Shown: piece by piece, positions 15,884 through 24,199 of the stretch
How positions within the stretch are numbered: the first letter of the stretch is position 1
How the letters are laid out: each line of letters begins with the position of its first letter
Assembly (NCBI RefSeq): GCF_005484945.1
Contig: NZ_CP034035.1
Coordinates: 558,001 to 622,000 of the forward strand
Origin: Brenneria rubrifaciens
GTDB taxonomy: Bacteria > Pseudomonadota > Gammaproteobacteria > Enterobacterales > Enterobacteriaceae
Direction: 5' to 3'
DNA length: 64,000 nt
Notes under the pieces: model-generated
Databases searched by the model: none
What the model saw: only the letters and a program-made list of their open reading frames with translations
What the model was told of the DNA's origin: nothing
Program-made: the position numbers and the translations under genes

Positions 15884-17083
15884 ATGAGCGAAATTACCCT
15901 GGTTGACAACGAAGAACTGGCCGCGCCGCTGGTGGCGTTTGTGCATGCCAGGGAGGATATCGCCGAGCTCAGCGATCAGTTTACCCGCCTGAAACAGCCG
16001 GATGTGCCGGTAATGGCGGGGGGCGTCGCCGCGGCGCGCCAGTGGTGCGAACAGACGGTTCCGCCGCGCATCCTGCTGGTGGATTTGGAAGGCGCGCACT
16101 GGCCGTTGCCTGAACTGGAAACGTTGCTCGGCATTTGCGGTCCCACGACGCAAGTGATCGCCACGGGCAAGGCGCAGGATGTCGGTTTGTATCGTGCGCT
16201 GTTACAGGTGGGGGTGGCGGACTATCTGGTCAAGCCGTTCACGCTGGATTTACTGGCGTCGACGCTGGCGAAATGCGAAGGCCAGCAGGCCGGGCCAGAG
16301 TATGCCCGCATGGGGCGCACCATTGCGGTGGTTGGCGCCAGCGGCGGCTGCGGCGGCAGTACGGTCGCGATGGGATTGAGCCGGCTATTGTCCGGCGAGC
16401 GGCATTTACCGGTGGCGCTGGTGGATTTCGACCGTCGCAACGGCGATCAACTGCTGTTGCAGGGACAAAGCGCCGATGCGGGGCTGGCCGCGGTGCTGGC
16501 GACGCAGGAGCTGGATACCCGGCTGTTGCAGCGCGCCATGCTGCGCATCGATCCCCGTTTACATCTGCTGGCGCAAAAGCCCGAACTCGGCGAGCTCAGC
16601 CCGATTGAGGTGGATAACGTACTGAATCTCGGCGGCGCGCTGTGCCGCATGTTTAATCAGGTGATTTGGGATTTACCCAGCAGCTATCCGCCGGGCGCGC
16701 TGGATGTGCTGACCTACGCGGATTTGCGCATCATCGTGACCGAACTGACGTTACAGGATGCCCGTAATATTCGGCGCGTATTGCATGAGATCGGCGATGA
16801 AAGCGAAGGACAGCGGCTACTGCTGGTGCATAACCAAAGCCGGTTTGCCGGGACGCCGCCGTTGAGCCGTGAGCAGTTCGAGCAATTCACCGGCCGCAAA
16901 ATAGACGCCGTGCTGCCGAACGCCGGTCACGCGTTGGCGCATAGCTTAACGCTGGGCGCGCTGAATTTTGCCGCGGCCCCGGCTTTCCAGCAAGGATTAC
17001 GCCAGTTGTGCGATCTGGCCTGCGGCGTACGCGCCCGCCCGGCGGAAAAACGCTGGTTTTTCCGCTGGTTGAAACGGGCATAA
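15884..17083 (+). CDS. tadZ: TadZ/CpaE ATPase-like localisation protein
   Basis: Positions the Tad machine at the cell pole in other systems. About 399 residues: an atypical receiver-like N-terminal domain (about 1-135, with VADYLVKPFTLD) and a MinD/ParA-like domain (about 145-380). The P-loop reads GASGGCGGST: the deviant lysine expected in ParA/MinD proteins is absent and the usual GK is GG. Degenerate P-loops are known in some TadZ members. ATG 15884 has AAGGGAG before it; TTG 15881 is an alternative start. The order rcpB-tadZ-tadA is standard. Confidence 0.9.
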   Translation: MSEITLVDNEELAAPLVAFVHAREDIAELSDQFTRLKQPDVPVMAGGVAAARQWCEQTVPPRILLVDLEGAHWPLPELETLLGICGPTTQVIATGKAQDVGLYRALLQVGVADYLVKPFTLDLLASTLAKCEGQQAGPEYARMGRTIAVVGASGGCGGSTVAMGLSRLLSGERHLPVALVDFDRRNGDQLLLQGQSADAGLAAVLATQELDTRLLQRAMLRIDPRLHLLAQKPELGELSPIEVDNVLNLGGALCRMFNQVIWDLPSSYPPGALDVLTYADLRIIVTELTLQDARNIRRVLHEIGDESEGQRLLLVHNQSRFAGTPPLSREQFEQFTGRKIDAVLPNAGHALAHSLTLGALNFAAAPAFQQGLRQLCDLACGVRARPAEKRWFFRWLKRA

Positions 17084-17124
17084 ACATCGTCCAGCGGTTC
17101 AGTCGATCTAAGGGTTAACACACT

Positions 17125-18528
17125 ATGCTGATTCGTAAAAATAATCTGCAAAAAGGCGAGGCGCACAAAAATGCGCCGCACTCTTCCGCCGACGCCAAGG
17201 TGACCGAACTGAAAGCGCGCGCGGCGGTCGAAAACCGGGCGCAACCCGCGCCGAGCGCGGCTGCGGCATCGGCGCCGATTACGCGACAGGCGGATAGTCG
17301 CACCAGCCAGCGGCGTTTGATCCGCGCGCAGCTCTACGATCAGATCGATGCGGGCAAAGCCGCCATGATGGGGCGGGATAAGCTGCTGGTGCAGATCGAA
17401 ACCGTGATCCGCCGGATTTGCGACGAGCAGCGCTTGCAGCTTTCCCGTCAGGAAGAAGAAACCATCGCGGCGGAAATGCTGGATGAGATGACCGGTATCG
17501 GTCCGATCCAACCGCTGCTGGCCGATGATACGGTTAACGACATTCTGGTGAATGGCGCCAATCAGGTGTTCGTCGAACGCTTCGGCAAACTGGAGCTCTC
17601 GCCGATCACCTTTATCGATGAAGAGCATGTCTTCAACACCGCGCAGCGTATCGCCGCGGCGGTGGGGCGGCGGATCGATGAAGCCAGCCCGATGGTGGAC
17701 GCCCGTCTGCCGGACGGCAGCCGCGTCAACGTGATTACCTATCCGCTGGCGATCGACGGCACCACCATCTCCATTCGTAAATTCATGCGCCGCAACCTGT
17801 CGCTGGAAGCGCTGGCGGAAAGCCGCTGCATGTCATACGCCATGGCCGACGTGCTGAATAAGGCGATGCAGGCGAAGATTAACGTGATTGTCTCCGGCGG
17901 CACCGGGGCCGGTAAAACCACGTTGCTGAACGCGCTGTCGCAAAAGATTGGCAGCGACGAACGCATTATCACCATTGAAGACGCCGCGGAGCTGCAATTA
18001 CAGCAGGAGCATGTGATCAGGCTGGAAACCCGGCCGATCAGCGCCGAAGGCACCGGACGGGTGGATCAGCGCGATCTGGTGCGTAACGCGCTGCGTATGC
18101 GTCCCGATCGCATCATCCTCGGCGAAGTGCGCGGCGGGGAAAGTTTCGACATGTTGCAGGCGATGAACACCGGTCATGACGGCTCGTTGTGCACCGTCCA
18201 CGCCAACACCTCGCGTGATTCGATACAGCGTCTGGAAAACATGGTGATGATGGCCAACATGCAGTTGCCGCTGATGGCGATCCGCCGCCAGATCGCCAGC
18301 GCGGTACACCTGATCGTGCAGATCGAGCGTATGCGCGACGGCATGCGCCGCGTGGTCTCCATCACCGAAGTCTGCGGCATGGAAAATGAGGTGATCCAGC
18401 TACAAGATCTGTTCACTTTCCAGATCACCGGCAAAGACGGGCAGGGCATGCTGACCGGCGACTACGTCCAGCACATCCCGCGTCCGCAGTTCTACAGCGA
18501 CAAAGCGCATCTGTTTGATGCGCAGTAA
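17125..18528 (+). CDS. tadA: TadA/CpaF secretion ATPase
   Basis: Hexameric AAA+-like motor of the GspE/VirB11 superfamily that powers Flp extension and, in Tad systems, retraction. The protein has 467 residues. Its Ala/Lys-rich N-terminal 60 residues look disordered. The N-terminal domain spans about 75-190. The Walker A motif GGTGAGKTT starts near residue 258, the Asp box follows, the Walker B region [11 protein letters not shown] is near 329, and the His box is [13 protein letters not shown]. It lies 41 bases after tadZ and 18 bases before tadB. Confidence 0.95.
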   Translation: MLIRKNNLQKGEAHKNAPHSSADAKVTELKARAAVENRAQPAPSAAAASAPITRQADSRTSQRRLIRAQLYDQIDAGKAAMMGRDKLLVQIETVIRRICDEQRLQLSRQEEETIAAEMLDEMTGIGPIQPLLADDTVNDILVNGANQVFVERFGKLELSPITFIDEEHVFNTAQRIAAAVGRRIDEASPMVDARLPDGSRVNVITYPLAIDGTTISIRKFMRRNLSLEALAESRCMSYAMADVLNKAMQAKINVIVSGGTGAGKTTLLNALSQKIGSDERIITIEDAAELQLQQEHVIRLETRPISAEGTGRVDQRDLVRNALRMRPDRIILGEVRGGESFDMLQAMNTGHDGSLCTVHANTSRDSIQRLENMVMMANMQLPLMAIRRQIASAVHLIVQIERMRDGMRRVVSITEVCGMENEVIQLQDLFTFQITGKDGQGMLTGDYVQHIPRPQFYSDKAHLFDAQ

Positions 18529-18546
18529 TGAACCGAGGAGAGGCCA

Positions 18547-19527
18547 GTGACCGATTTACGCCTGAATCTGATTACGCTGTTGGTGTTTTGCTGCGTGCTG
18601 CTGCTGTGCTTTGCGTTTTATGCCTGGCAAAAAGCGCGTCAGCGCCGTGCACAGCGTGAACAGCGCTGGCAGCGGATTTTAGCGGATGTGGCGCCGCAGC
18701 CGGTGCAAGCGCTTTCCGATTCCATTCTGCGTGATGAGATAAAAACGCCGTTGATGAAAGTGCCGTTGCTGGGGCGCTGGCTGGCCGGGATCTGGTCGCA
18801 ACTGGCGTTTATCGGCTGGAAAAAGAACCTGCGCCAGCGGGCGCTGATTCTGGCGGCGCTGTGCCTGACGCTTGGCATGATCCTGGGGCAGCGAACCTTA
18901 TTGCCGCTGACGCTGGGGCTGGTTTTCTCGTTGCTGCTGTTTATCGGCATAGGGACGTTGCTGTTCCGTTCCGCGTTGCAAAAACACCTGAAAGCGCTGC
19001 GTGAAAGCCTGCCGGAAGCCATTGACGCCATTACCCGCAGTTGTCGGGCGGGGGTGCCGGTAGCGAACACGTTTGCGATTGTGGCCGAACATCTCACCGG
19101 GCCGCTGGCGAATGAATTCAAAACCATCGATCACTGGCTGAAGCTGGGGATACCGCTGCGTCAGGTGATCCAGACCTCGGCGGGCCGGGTGCCGATGTCG
19201 GAGTACCGTTTCTTCGTGGTGATCCTGATTATCAACCAGGAAGCCGGCGGGCGGCTGGGCGAAACGCTGGAGCGGCTGTCCGCCACCCTGCGCGCCCGGC
19301 GTGAGTTACTGCTCAAAGTGCAGTCGAAAACCTCTGAGGCGCGGGCGTCCGCCAAAATTGTGGCGGCGCTGTTCCCCTGCTGTCTGGCTTATCTGTACAT
19401 GCGCTCCCCGGACGATTTCAGCTTTCTGTTTTCCGATCCGGTAGGGACAACGGTCCTGATCTACGCCCTGTGCAGCGTCACGCTCGGCATGCTGGTGACG
19501 CACTTTATGGTCAAGCGGATAAGTTAA
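18547..19527 (+). CDS. tadB: TadB inner-membrane platform protein
   Basis: One of two GspF-like platform subunits of the Tad machine, 326 residues. It has an N-terminal helix (about 8-25), a helix pair near 95-135, a GspF domain (LPEAIDAITRSCRAGVPVANTFAIVAE) and C-terminal helices near 275 and 300. It starts at GTG 18547 behind GAGGAGAG. It is paired with TadC, from which it is separated by 19 bases. Confidence 0.93.
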   Translation: MTDLRLNLITLLVFCCVLLLCFAFYAWQKARQRRAQREQRWQRILADVAPQPVQALSDSILRDEIKTPLMKVPLLGRWLAGIWSQLAFIGWKKNLRQRALILAALCLTLGMILGQRTLLPLTLGLVFSLLLFIGIGTLLFRSALQKHLKALRESLPEAIDAITRSCRAGVPVANTFAIVAEHLTGPLANEFKTIDHWLKLGIPLRQVIQTSAGRVPMSEYRFFVVILIINQEAGGRLGETLERLSATLRARRELLLKVQSKTSEARASAKIVAALFPCCLAYLYMRSPDDFSFLFSDPVGTTVLIYALCSVTLGMLVTHFMVKRIS

Positions 19528-19546
19528 GGACGAGGGAGAGGCCGAC

Positions 19547-20506
19547 ATGACGATATTTAGCGACCCCTTATTACTGCTGGCGCTGGGGTTGATTGGCGCG
19601 GGGATCTACCTTGCGCGTTTTCACCAGAGTCAGCGGCAGTACAAACAACTGCTGGCGCGGATGCAGGCGCATCTGCCGAGCGCCCCTATAGGGGCGGCCT
19701 CTCAGGATACTATCCTGAGAGGCCAGGGAACAACAATCACTCCCTGGCTGGAAAAAATTCTTTTACCGATAGCGCAGCAGGGCTATCGCCTCTCTGGGTC
19801 CGATCGGGATCGTCTTAACTTACGCCGCCTGCTCGATCTGGCCGGGTTCCGCCGTAACGAAGCGGTTGGCTGGCTGGTGATGGGCAAATTCGCCGTGGGT
19901 TTGCTGTGCGGCGTGACGCTGGTGTGGAGCTGGCTGCCGCCCGCCGATCGACTGAGCATGACCGGCATTGCCGCCGGGCTGATCGGGTTTTTTGTCGGCG
20001 CGATGCTGCCGGAAGGGTGGCTGAAGTGGCGGGCCGCCAGCCGCGGCGAGAAGCTGGCGCGGGCGGTACCGGACGCGCTGGATCTCATGGTGGTCTGCGC
20101 CGAAGCCGGATTGCCGATTGGCCGTGTCTTACAGGTGGTATCGAAAGAGCTGGGGCTGTCGTCGCCGGAAATGGCCGATGAGCTGCACTATACCGCCGCC
20201 GAATTGCAGATCCTCTCCGATCGTACGCTGGCCATGATGCATCTGGCGGAAAGAACCCGGGTCGGTGAAATAGAAAGTATGGTCGCCACGCTGATCCAGG
20301 CCGAGCGTTACGGTACGCCGCTGTCTCAGGCGTTACGCACCATTGCGGACGAAAGCCGTAAGACCTTGATTCTGGAACTGGAAGAGAAGGCGGGCAAATT
20401 ACCCGCGCAGCTCAGCGTGCCGCTGATGGCGCTGATCCTGCCGCCGATTGTCGCGATTATGGCTTCGCCGGCGCTGGTGCGCGTGATTCGGTTGCTGACT
20501 CAGTAA
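19547..20506 (+). CDS. tadC: TadC inner-membrane platform protein
   Basis: Second GspF-like platform subunit, 319 residues: N-terminal helix (about 5-24), helices near 105-150, a GspF domain (VPDALDLMVVCAEAGLPIGRVLQVVSKELG) and a C-terminal helix near 295. The cytoplasmic linker at about residues 45-60 is encoded by two back-to-back perfect DNA palindromes (19681-19724), which is very unusual for coding DNA and looks like an in-frame insertion. The reading frame is intact and all family segments are present, so the protein should be functional. Confidence 0.93.
   Translation: MTIFSDPLLLLALGLIGAGIYLARFHQSQRQYKQLLARMQAHLPSAPIGAASQDTILRGQGTTITPWLEKILLPIAQQGYRLSGSDRDRLNLRRLLDLAGFRRNEAVGWLVMGKFAVGLLCGVTLVWSWLPPADRLSMTGIAAGLIGFFVGAMLPEGWLKWRAASRGEKLARAVPDALDLMVVCAEAGLPIGRVLQVVSKELGLSSPEMADELHYTAAELQILSDRTLAMMHLAERTRVGEIESMVATLIQAERYGTPLSQALRTIADESRKTLILELEEKAGKLPAQLSVPLMALILPPIVAIMASPALVRVIRLLTQ
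19681..19724. repeat. Two adjoining perfect palindromes inside tadC
   Basis: The first palindrome is the 16-mer CGCCCCTATAGGGGCG at 19681-19696. The second spans 19696-19724: the 14-base arm GGCCTCTCAGGATA at 19696-19709 is exactly complementary to 19711-19724 around the single base 19710. Both lie in frame in the TadC linker. As RNA the second would make a stem of 13 bp with a 3-base loop. The short in-frame palindromic insertions known from Rickettsia are a precedent for the form, though I see no sequence relation. Confidence 0.85.
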
Positions 20507-20567
20507 AGAGGTTTTCCCGGCACATTGCCTCTAACTAACTTGGACGTAACTAAAAAGGTAACCACGC

Positions 20568-21434
20568 ATGAAGTTTTCGACGAGGGTCGGTCTGATGGCA
20601 AAACAGAGACGTAGTCTGCCGCTGGCGGCATTGCTGGTCATGAGCGCGCTGCTGGCGGGATGCGGCAGTTCCCTGGCGATTAAAGGCACTAAAGACGAAG
20701 GGTTGCGGCTGGCCCGCTTACTGCGCGATCAGGGCCGGCTTGAAGCGGCGACGGAAGTCTATGCCCGCATTGATAGCCGCGGCGAACTGACAGGCGCCGA
20801 ACTGCTGGAATATGCCAGCGTAGCGGCATTGGTACGTCCGCCGCAGCAAACGCTGGCGCTGTATGGCCGCGCCCGGCGCGGGCTGGGCGGCGACAGCGCC
20901 AGCCTGAAACCCCAGGAAGCGCTGGCGATTTGTTTAGGCATGGGGCGCGCGCAACTGGCGCTGGGGCGTCAGGCGATGGCGCAGAAAGACTTTGCCTGTG
21001 CGTTGCAAGCGCAGCCGGATAGCGCGGGCGCGCTTAATGGTATGGGAGTGGTGATGGACGCGGCCGGCAGGCACGGCGAAGCGCGTCAACTGTTCGAGAA
21101 AGCGCTACAGGTTAACCCGGCGGATGTGGCGGCCATGAACAATCTGGCTCTCTCCTGGCTGATGAGCGGAGAGGCGGATAAAGCCATTGGCTTACTGCGT
21201 TCGGTGGAGAACAACAACCCGACCGGCAAACTGAATCTGGCGCTGGCCTACCTCTATGGCGATCGTCAGGAGGACGCGCGCAGCACGCTGGCGACCATCG
21301 CGCAGCCGCAACGTATTGATGAACTGATGGCGGCGCTCACCGAGCGTCTGGAACAGATGCGGCAGGAGAACAACCGCGGCGAAACGCTGTTGTTATCCAG
21401 CCGTCAACGCTTGCAGCTTAGCAATCCTGAGTGA
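20568..21434 (+). CDS. tadD: TadD TPR lipoprotein
   Basis: Lipoprotein of 288 residues with the lipobox LLAGC (cysteine near residue 32) and tetratricopeptide repeats at about 130-235 (for example ALNGMGVVMDAAGRHGEARQ and VAAMNNLALSWLMSGEADKA). TadD acts as a PilF/PilW-like assembly factor for the secretin. It follows tadC after 61 bases; an AAAAAGG ribosome-binding site precedes the ATG. Its stop overlaps the tadE start. Confidence 0.92.
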   Translation: MKFSTRVGLMAKQRRSLPLAALLVMSALLAGCGSSLAIKGTKDEGLRLARLLRDQGRLEAATEVYARIDSRGELTGAELLEYASVAALVRPPQQTLALYGRARRGLGGDSASLKPQEALAICLGMGRAQLALGRQAMAQKDFACALQAQPDSAGALNGMGVVMDAAGRHGEARQLFEKALQVNPADVAAMNNLALSWLMSGEADKAIGLLRSVENNNPTGKLNLALAYLYGDRQEDARSTLATIAQPQRIDELMAALTERLEQMRQENNRGETLLLSSRQRLQLSNPE

Positions 21435-21940
21435 TGGACATGTGGCGGCGTAGCAATGTGGATTGGCGAGGCACCCGCGGCGTGATCGCCGTAGAGGTGG
21501 CGTTCCTGGTGCCGGTGGTGCTGGTCGGCGTGATGATGCTGTTCGAGCTGGCGCGTATCGGGCTGGTGATCGCCGTAGGCAGTGCGGCGCTGGATAAGGC
21601 GGTTCAGACATTTCGTCGCGACGATTTGCAGACTGACAGCGCCGAACAGATGGGGCGGAACCTGAAAGAGCGGATGATCGGCGCGTCATACGGTTATCTG
21701 CAAGAGGATGATTTGACCGTCAGCGTGTTGCATTTCGACAACCTGAACCAGCTTGGCGGCTTGACGATAAGCGACGAAGAAGGCGAGGGGGAAAATTTGA
21801 GTACGCTGCCGGTCTGGTCGGTCACGGTGCAAATCACCAAGGCGTTCATTACCCCGCTGCCCGAAGTACTGACGTTGGGGGACACCTTCCGCTATCAGTA
21901 TAAACATGTATTTGGCACGGAGCGGCGTAGTGACGAGTGA
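21434..21940 (+). CDS. tadE: TadE pseudopilin
   Basis: Minor pilin-like protein of 168 residues with the TadE signature near the N-terminus: RGVIAVEVAFLVPVVLVGVM, a hydrophobic helix with the conserved glutamate. TadE is processed by TadV and is needed for pilus assembly. The start ATG 21434 overlaps the tadD stop (TGATG); a GTG three bases earlier is possible. The C-terminal part is periplasmic and ends in basic residues. Confidence 0.9.
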   Translation: MDMWRRSNVDWRGTRGVIAVEVAFLVPVVLVGVMMLFELARIGLVIAVGSAALDKAVQTFRRDDLQTDSAEQMGRNLKERMIGASYGYLQEDDLTVSVLHFDNLNQLGGLTISDEEGEGENLSTLPVWSVTVQITKAFITPLPEVLTLGDTFRYQYKHVFGTERRSDE

Positions 21941-22529
21941 ACGCTTATCGCGGCTACGCCGCTTTGGGGGCGACAGCCTGGCTTCCGCCGCGGTTGAAAC
22001 GGCGTTGGCGCTCCCCATCGTGCTGGCGGTGGGGATGCTGTGCGCGGATATCTATACCGTGGGTCTGGAGCGCGAAAGGCTGGAGCAGCGTGCCGGCGCC
22101 ATCGTATCGATTCTGGGCATGCAGCAGGAACTGACGCAGGAAGGGCTGCAAGGTCTGCTGGACACGGTGCTGCCGGAGGAAGAAGGGTTGGGGAACTACC
22201 AACTGCTCATCAGCAACGTGCGCCAGACCGGGGTGCTGTACTGGCAGCTTAATCGCGGCAATTCTGACGATCTGTGCACCGACAATCAGGCCGGTTACGG
22301 GGAAACCTATCCGGGTGATTTACCGGAAAAAGAGACGGAAGACGGCAAAGAGGACATTTCTATGGTGGTGGTGGAACTGTGTCGTGAAGGTAAAGACATC
22401 AGCCTGCTCGGTGGATTGTCGCTTAGCAACCTGCTGCACGTTACCTCGGTAAATCGCGTGGCCAGGGGCGTTGTCGCGCTTGACCCAGGATTGATGCAGG
22501 AAGCGGGCTTGCCGGAAGATGATGAATAA
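21930..22529 (+). CDS. tadF: TadF pseudopilin
   Basis: Second minor pilin-like protein with a TadE-like N-terminus: SLASAAVETALALPIVLAVGM, with the conserved glutamate in the helix. Two cysteines in the C-terminal half (DDLCTDN and VELCREG) probably form a disulfide. The open frame begins at 21906, but GTG 21930 preceded by GGAG is the more likely start (199 residues), overlapping the tadE end by 11 bases. It overlaps tadG by 11 bases. Confidence 0.85.
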   Translation: MTSERLSRLRRFGGDSLASAAVETALALPIVLAVGMLCADIYTVGLERERLEQRAGAIVSILGMQQELTQEGLQGLLDTVLPEEEGLGNYQLLISNVRQTGVLYWQLNRGNSDDLCTDNQAGYGETYPGDLPEKETEDGKEDISMVVVELCREGKDISLLGGLSLSNLLHVTSVNRVARGVVALDPGLMQEAGLPEDDE

Positions 22530-24162
22530 TCTTTATCGAATGATGAAATCTCGTCTCGCCGGAGGGCGGATAGCCGCCAGCCGTTTTCTGCGTCAGGAGC
22601 GCGGCGCGGGCACCGCTTTCTATGTGCTGAGCACGATGGCGCTGCTGGTCAGCGCCGCGTTTATTGTCGATACCTCAACCTCGACCGGCGATGCGACGCA
22701 AATTAAGCGCGCGACGGATGCGGCGGCGCTGGCGGTTGGGCATCAGGTGGTCATCAGCGGTAATGAAAACAAAGCGTACGACCCGGAGCAGATGCGTGAA
22801 CTGGCGTTCGACTATGTGAAGGCCAATCTGGGGCTGAACAGCAAGCTGGCCGAAAAGCTGACGTTTGACAAGGTCAGCCTCAGCGAAGGGCGCAGCGATA
22901 ATGATTATCCGACCTATACCGTGACCGCCAGCTTTACCACCGCGCCGGCATTGCTCCAACTGGGGGAATCCGAACAAGAGGTTTACTCCACCGTCGAGGT
23001 GCTGAACCGTTCGACGGAGGTGGCGCTGATACTGCCTAACACGGCGAAAGAGGATCGTTCCAATCTGGCCGCTCTGCGGCGTATCGGCAACGAATTCGCA
23101 GAAAACCTGATCGGCGCGCGCGAAAATATCTGGCTGGCGCTGGTGCCCCATAGTCAGGCCGTTAGCGTTTACGACGCCGAACATACCAACCGGGTTCGTC
23201 AGTGGGCCGAATCGGGGGCGCTTAATCCGGTGGAACTGACTTCACTGTTCCAGTCAGGCTACGGCAGCCTGGCCGACCGCCGCATGCCCGATCGCCGTTA
23301 CGACCTGTTGTGCATGTACCGCGGGCTGAACCGGGGCGACAACTATTTCTGGGATGAGGCGCCGACGGGGCAGTTTCGTATCTACTACCGGTATGACGTC
23401 AATGTCTCGAACGCCTTTGAACGTTATTCCATTTCCTGGATCGGCCCGAACCCGAATTTCGGCCAGGCCAACGGCGTTAACGACACGCGTTCGCTGGTTG
23501 TGGATATGGGCTGCCCCTACGCGCCTTTGCTGCCGCTGACCAACGATCTAGACAAAATTGCCGCGCGGCTCGATGAAATGCGCACCGGTTTTAACGTCAA
23601 CTACGCCATTGCCATCGGCTGGGCGGCGATGGCGCTCGCCCCGAACTTTCGCGGCAGCGAGGGCTGGGATCTGGACGACGATCTGCCCAAAGACTTTGAC
23701 GAGGGCAACGGCGAACGCACCAAGGCCATCGTGATGCTGGTCAACTCCAGCGACATGCTGTGGTTCGACAGCGATTCCTACAACGCGTACGTGGGTAAAA
23801 CAATCGACGGCTGTAGCGCAGGGACCACAACGGCGAATGACGGCTGTACTGACGAACAGTTGATTACCGAGCGCTTCGCCAATCTGTGCGCCAGCTTCCG
23901 TGAGCGCAACATCCGTTTCTTTATGGTGGCGACCGGCAATGACGAGGCCGAGAACGAATCGAACGACGAAACCATTGCCAGCGCATCGGCGTTCCGTGAG
24001 GTCGCCGATGCGGGACTGGGCGGCTGCGCCGAGAAAAGCACCGATCTCACTTATTACAACGGCGCGGATTTCGTCGCCTCGGAAAGCAAGATCAGAAATC
24101 GCCTGAGTGAAATTAACGACGAACTGCATCAGAAAAGCGGTTTCGTCCGGCTGATTGAATAA
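22519..24162 (+). CDS. tadG: TadG-like pilus protein
   Basis: 547-residue protein with an N-terminal TadE/TadG-type helix (about 30-55, GAGTAFYVLSTMALLVSAAF) and the DATQIKRATDAAALAVGHQ segment typical of Flp-pilus TadG proteins. The large C-terminal part resembles a degenerate von Willebrand A fold in these families, with acidic stretches such as WDLDDDLPKDFDEGNGE. Four or more cysteines (LLCMY, MGCPY, DGCSAG, NDGCTD, NLCASF, GGCAEK) suggest disulfides in the periplasm. It ends the canonical tad gene set; the giant-protein gene starts 37 bases downstream on the same strand. Confidence 0.9.
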   Translation: MMNNLYRMMKSRLAGGRIAASRFLRQERGAGTAFYVLSTMALLVSAAFIVDTSTSTGDATQIKRATDAAALAVGHQVVISGNENKAYDPEQMRELAFDYVKANLGLNSKLAEKLTFDKVSLSEGRSDNDYPTYTVTASFTTAPALLQLGESEQEVYSTVEVLNRSTEVALILPNTAKEDRSNLAALRRIGNEFAENLIGARENIWLALVPHSQAVSVYDAEHTNRVRQWAESGALNPVELTSLFQSGYGSLADRRMPDRRYDLLCMYRGLNRGDNYFWDEAPTGQFRIYYRYDVNVSNAFERYSISWIGPNPNFGQANGVNDTRSLVVDMGCPYAPLLPLTNDLDKIAARLDEMRTGFNVNYAIAIGWAAMALAPNFRGSEGWDLDDDLPKDFDEGNGERTKAIVMLVNSSDMLWFDSDSYNAYVGKTIDGCSAGTTTANDGCTDEQLITERFANLCASFRERNIRFFMVATGNDEAENESNDETIASASAFREVADAGLGGCAEKSTDLTYYNGADFVASESKIRNRLSEINDELHQKSGFVRLIE

Positions 24163-24199
24163 CGGCCCATGAGCCTTTTGACTGACAGGATACGACACC

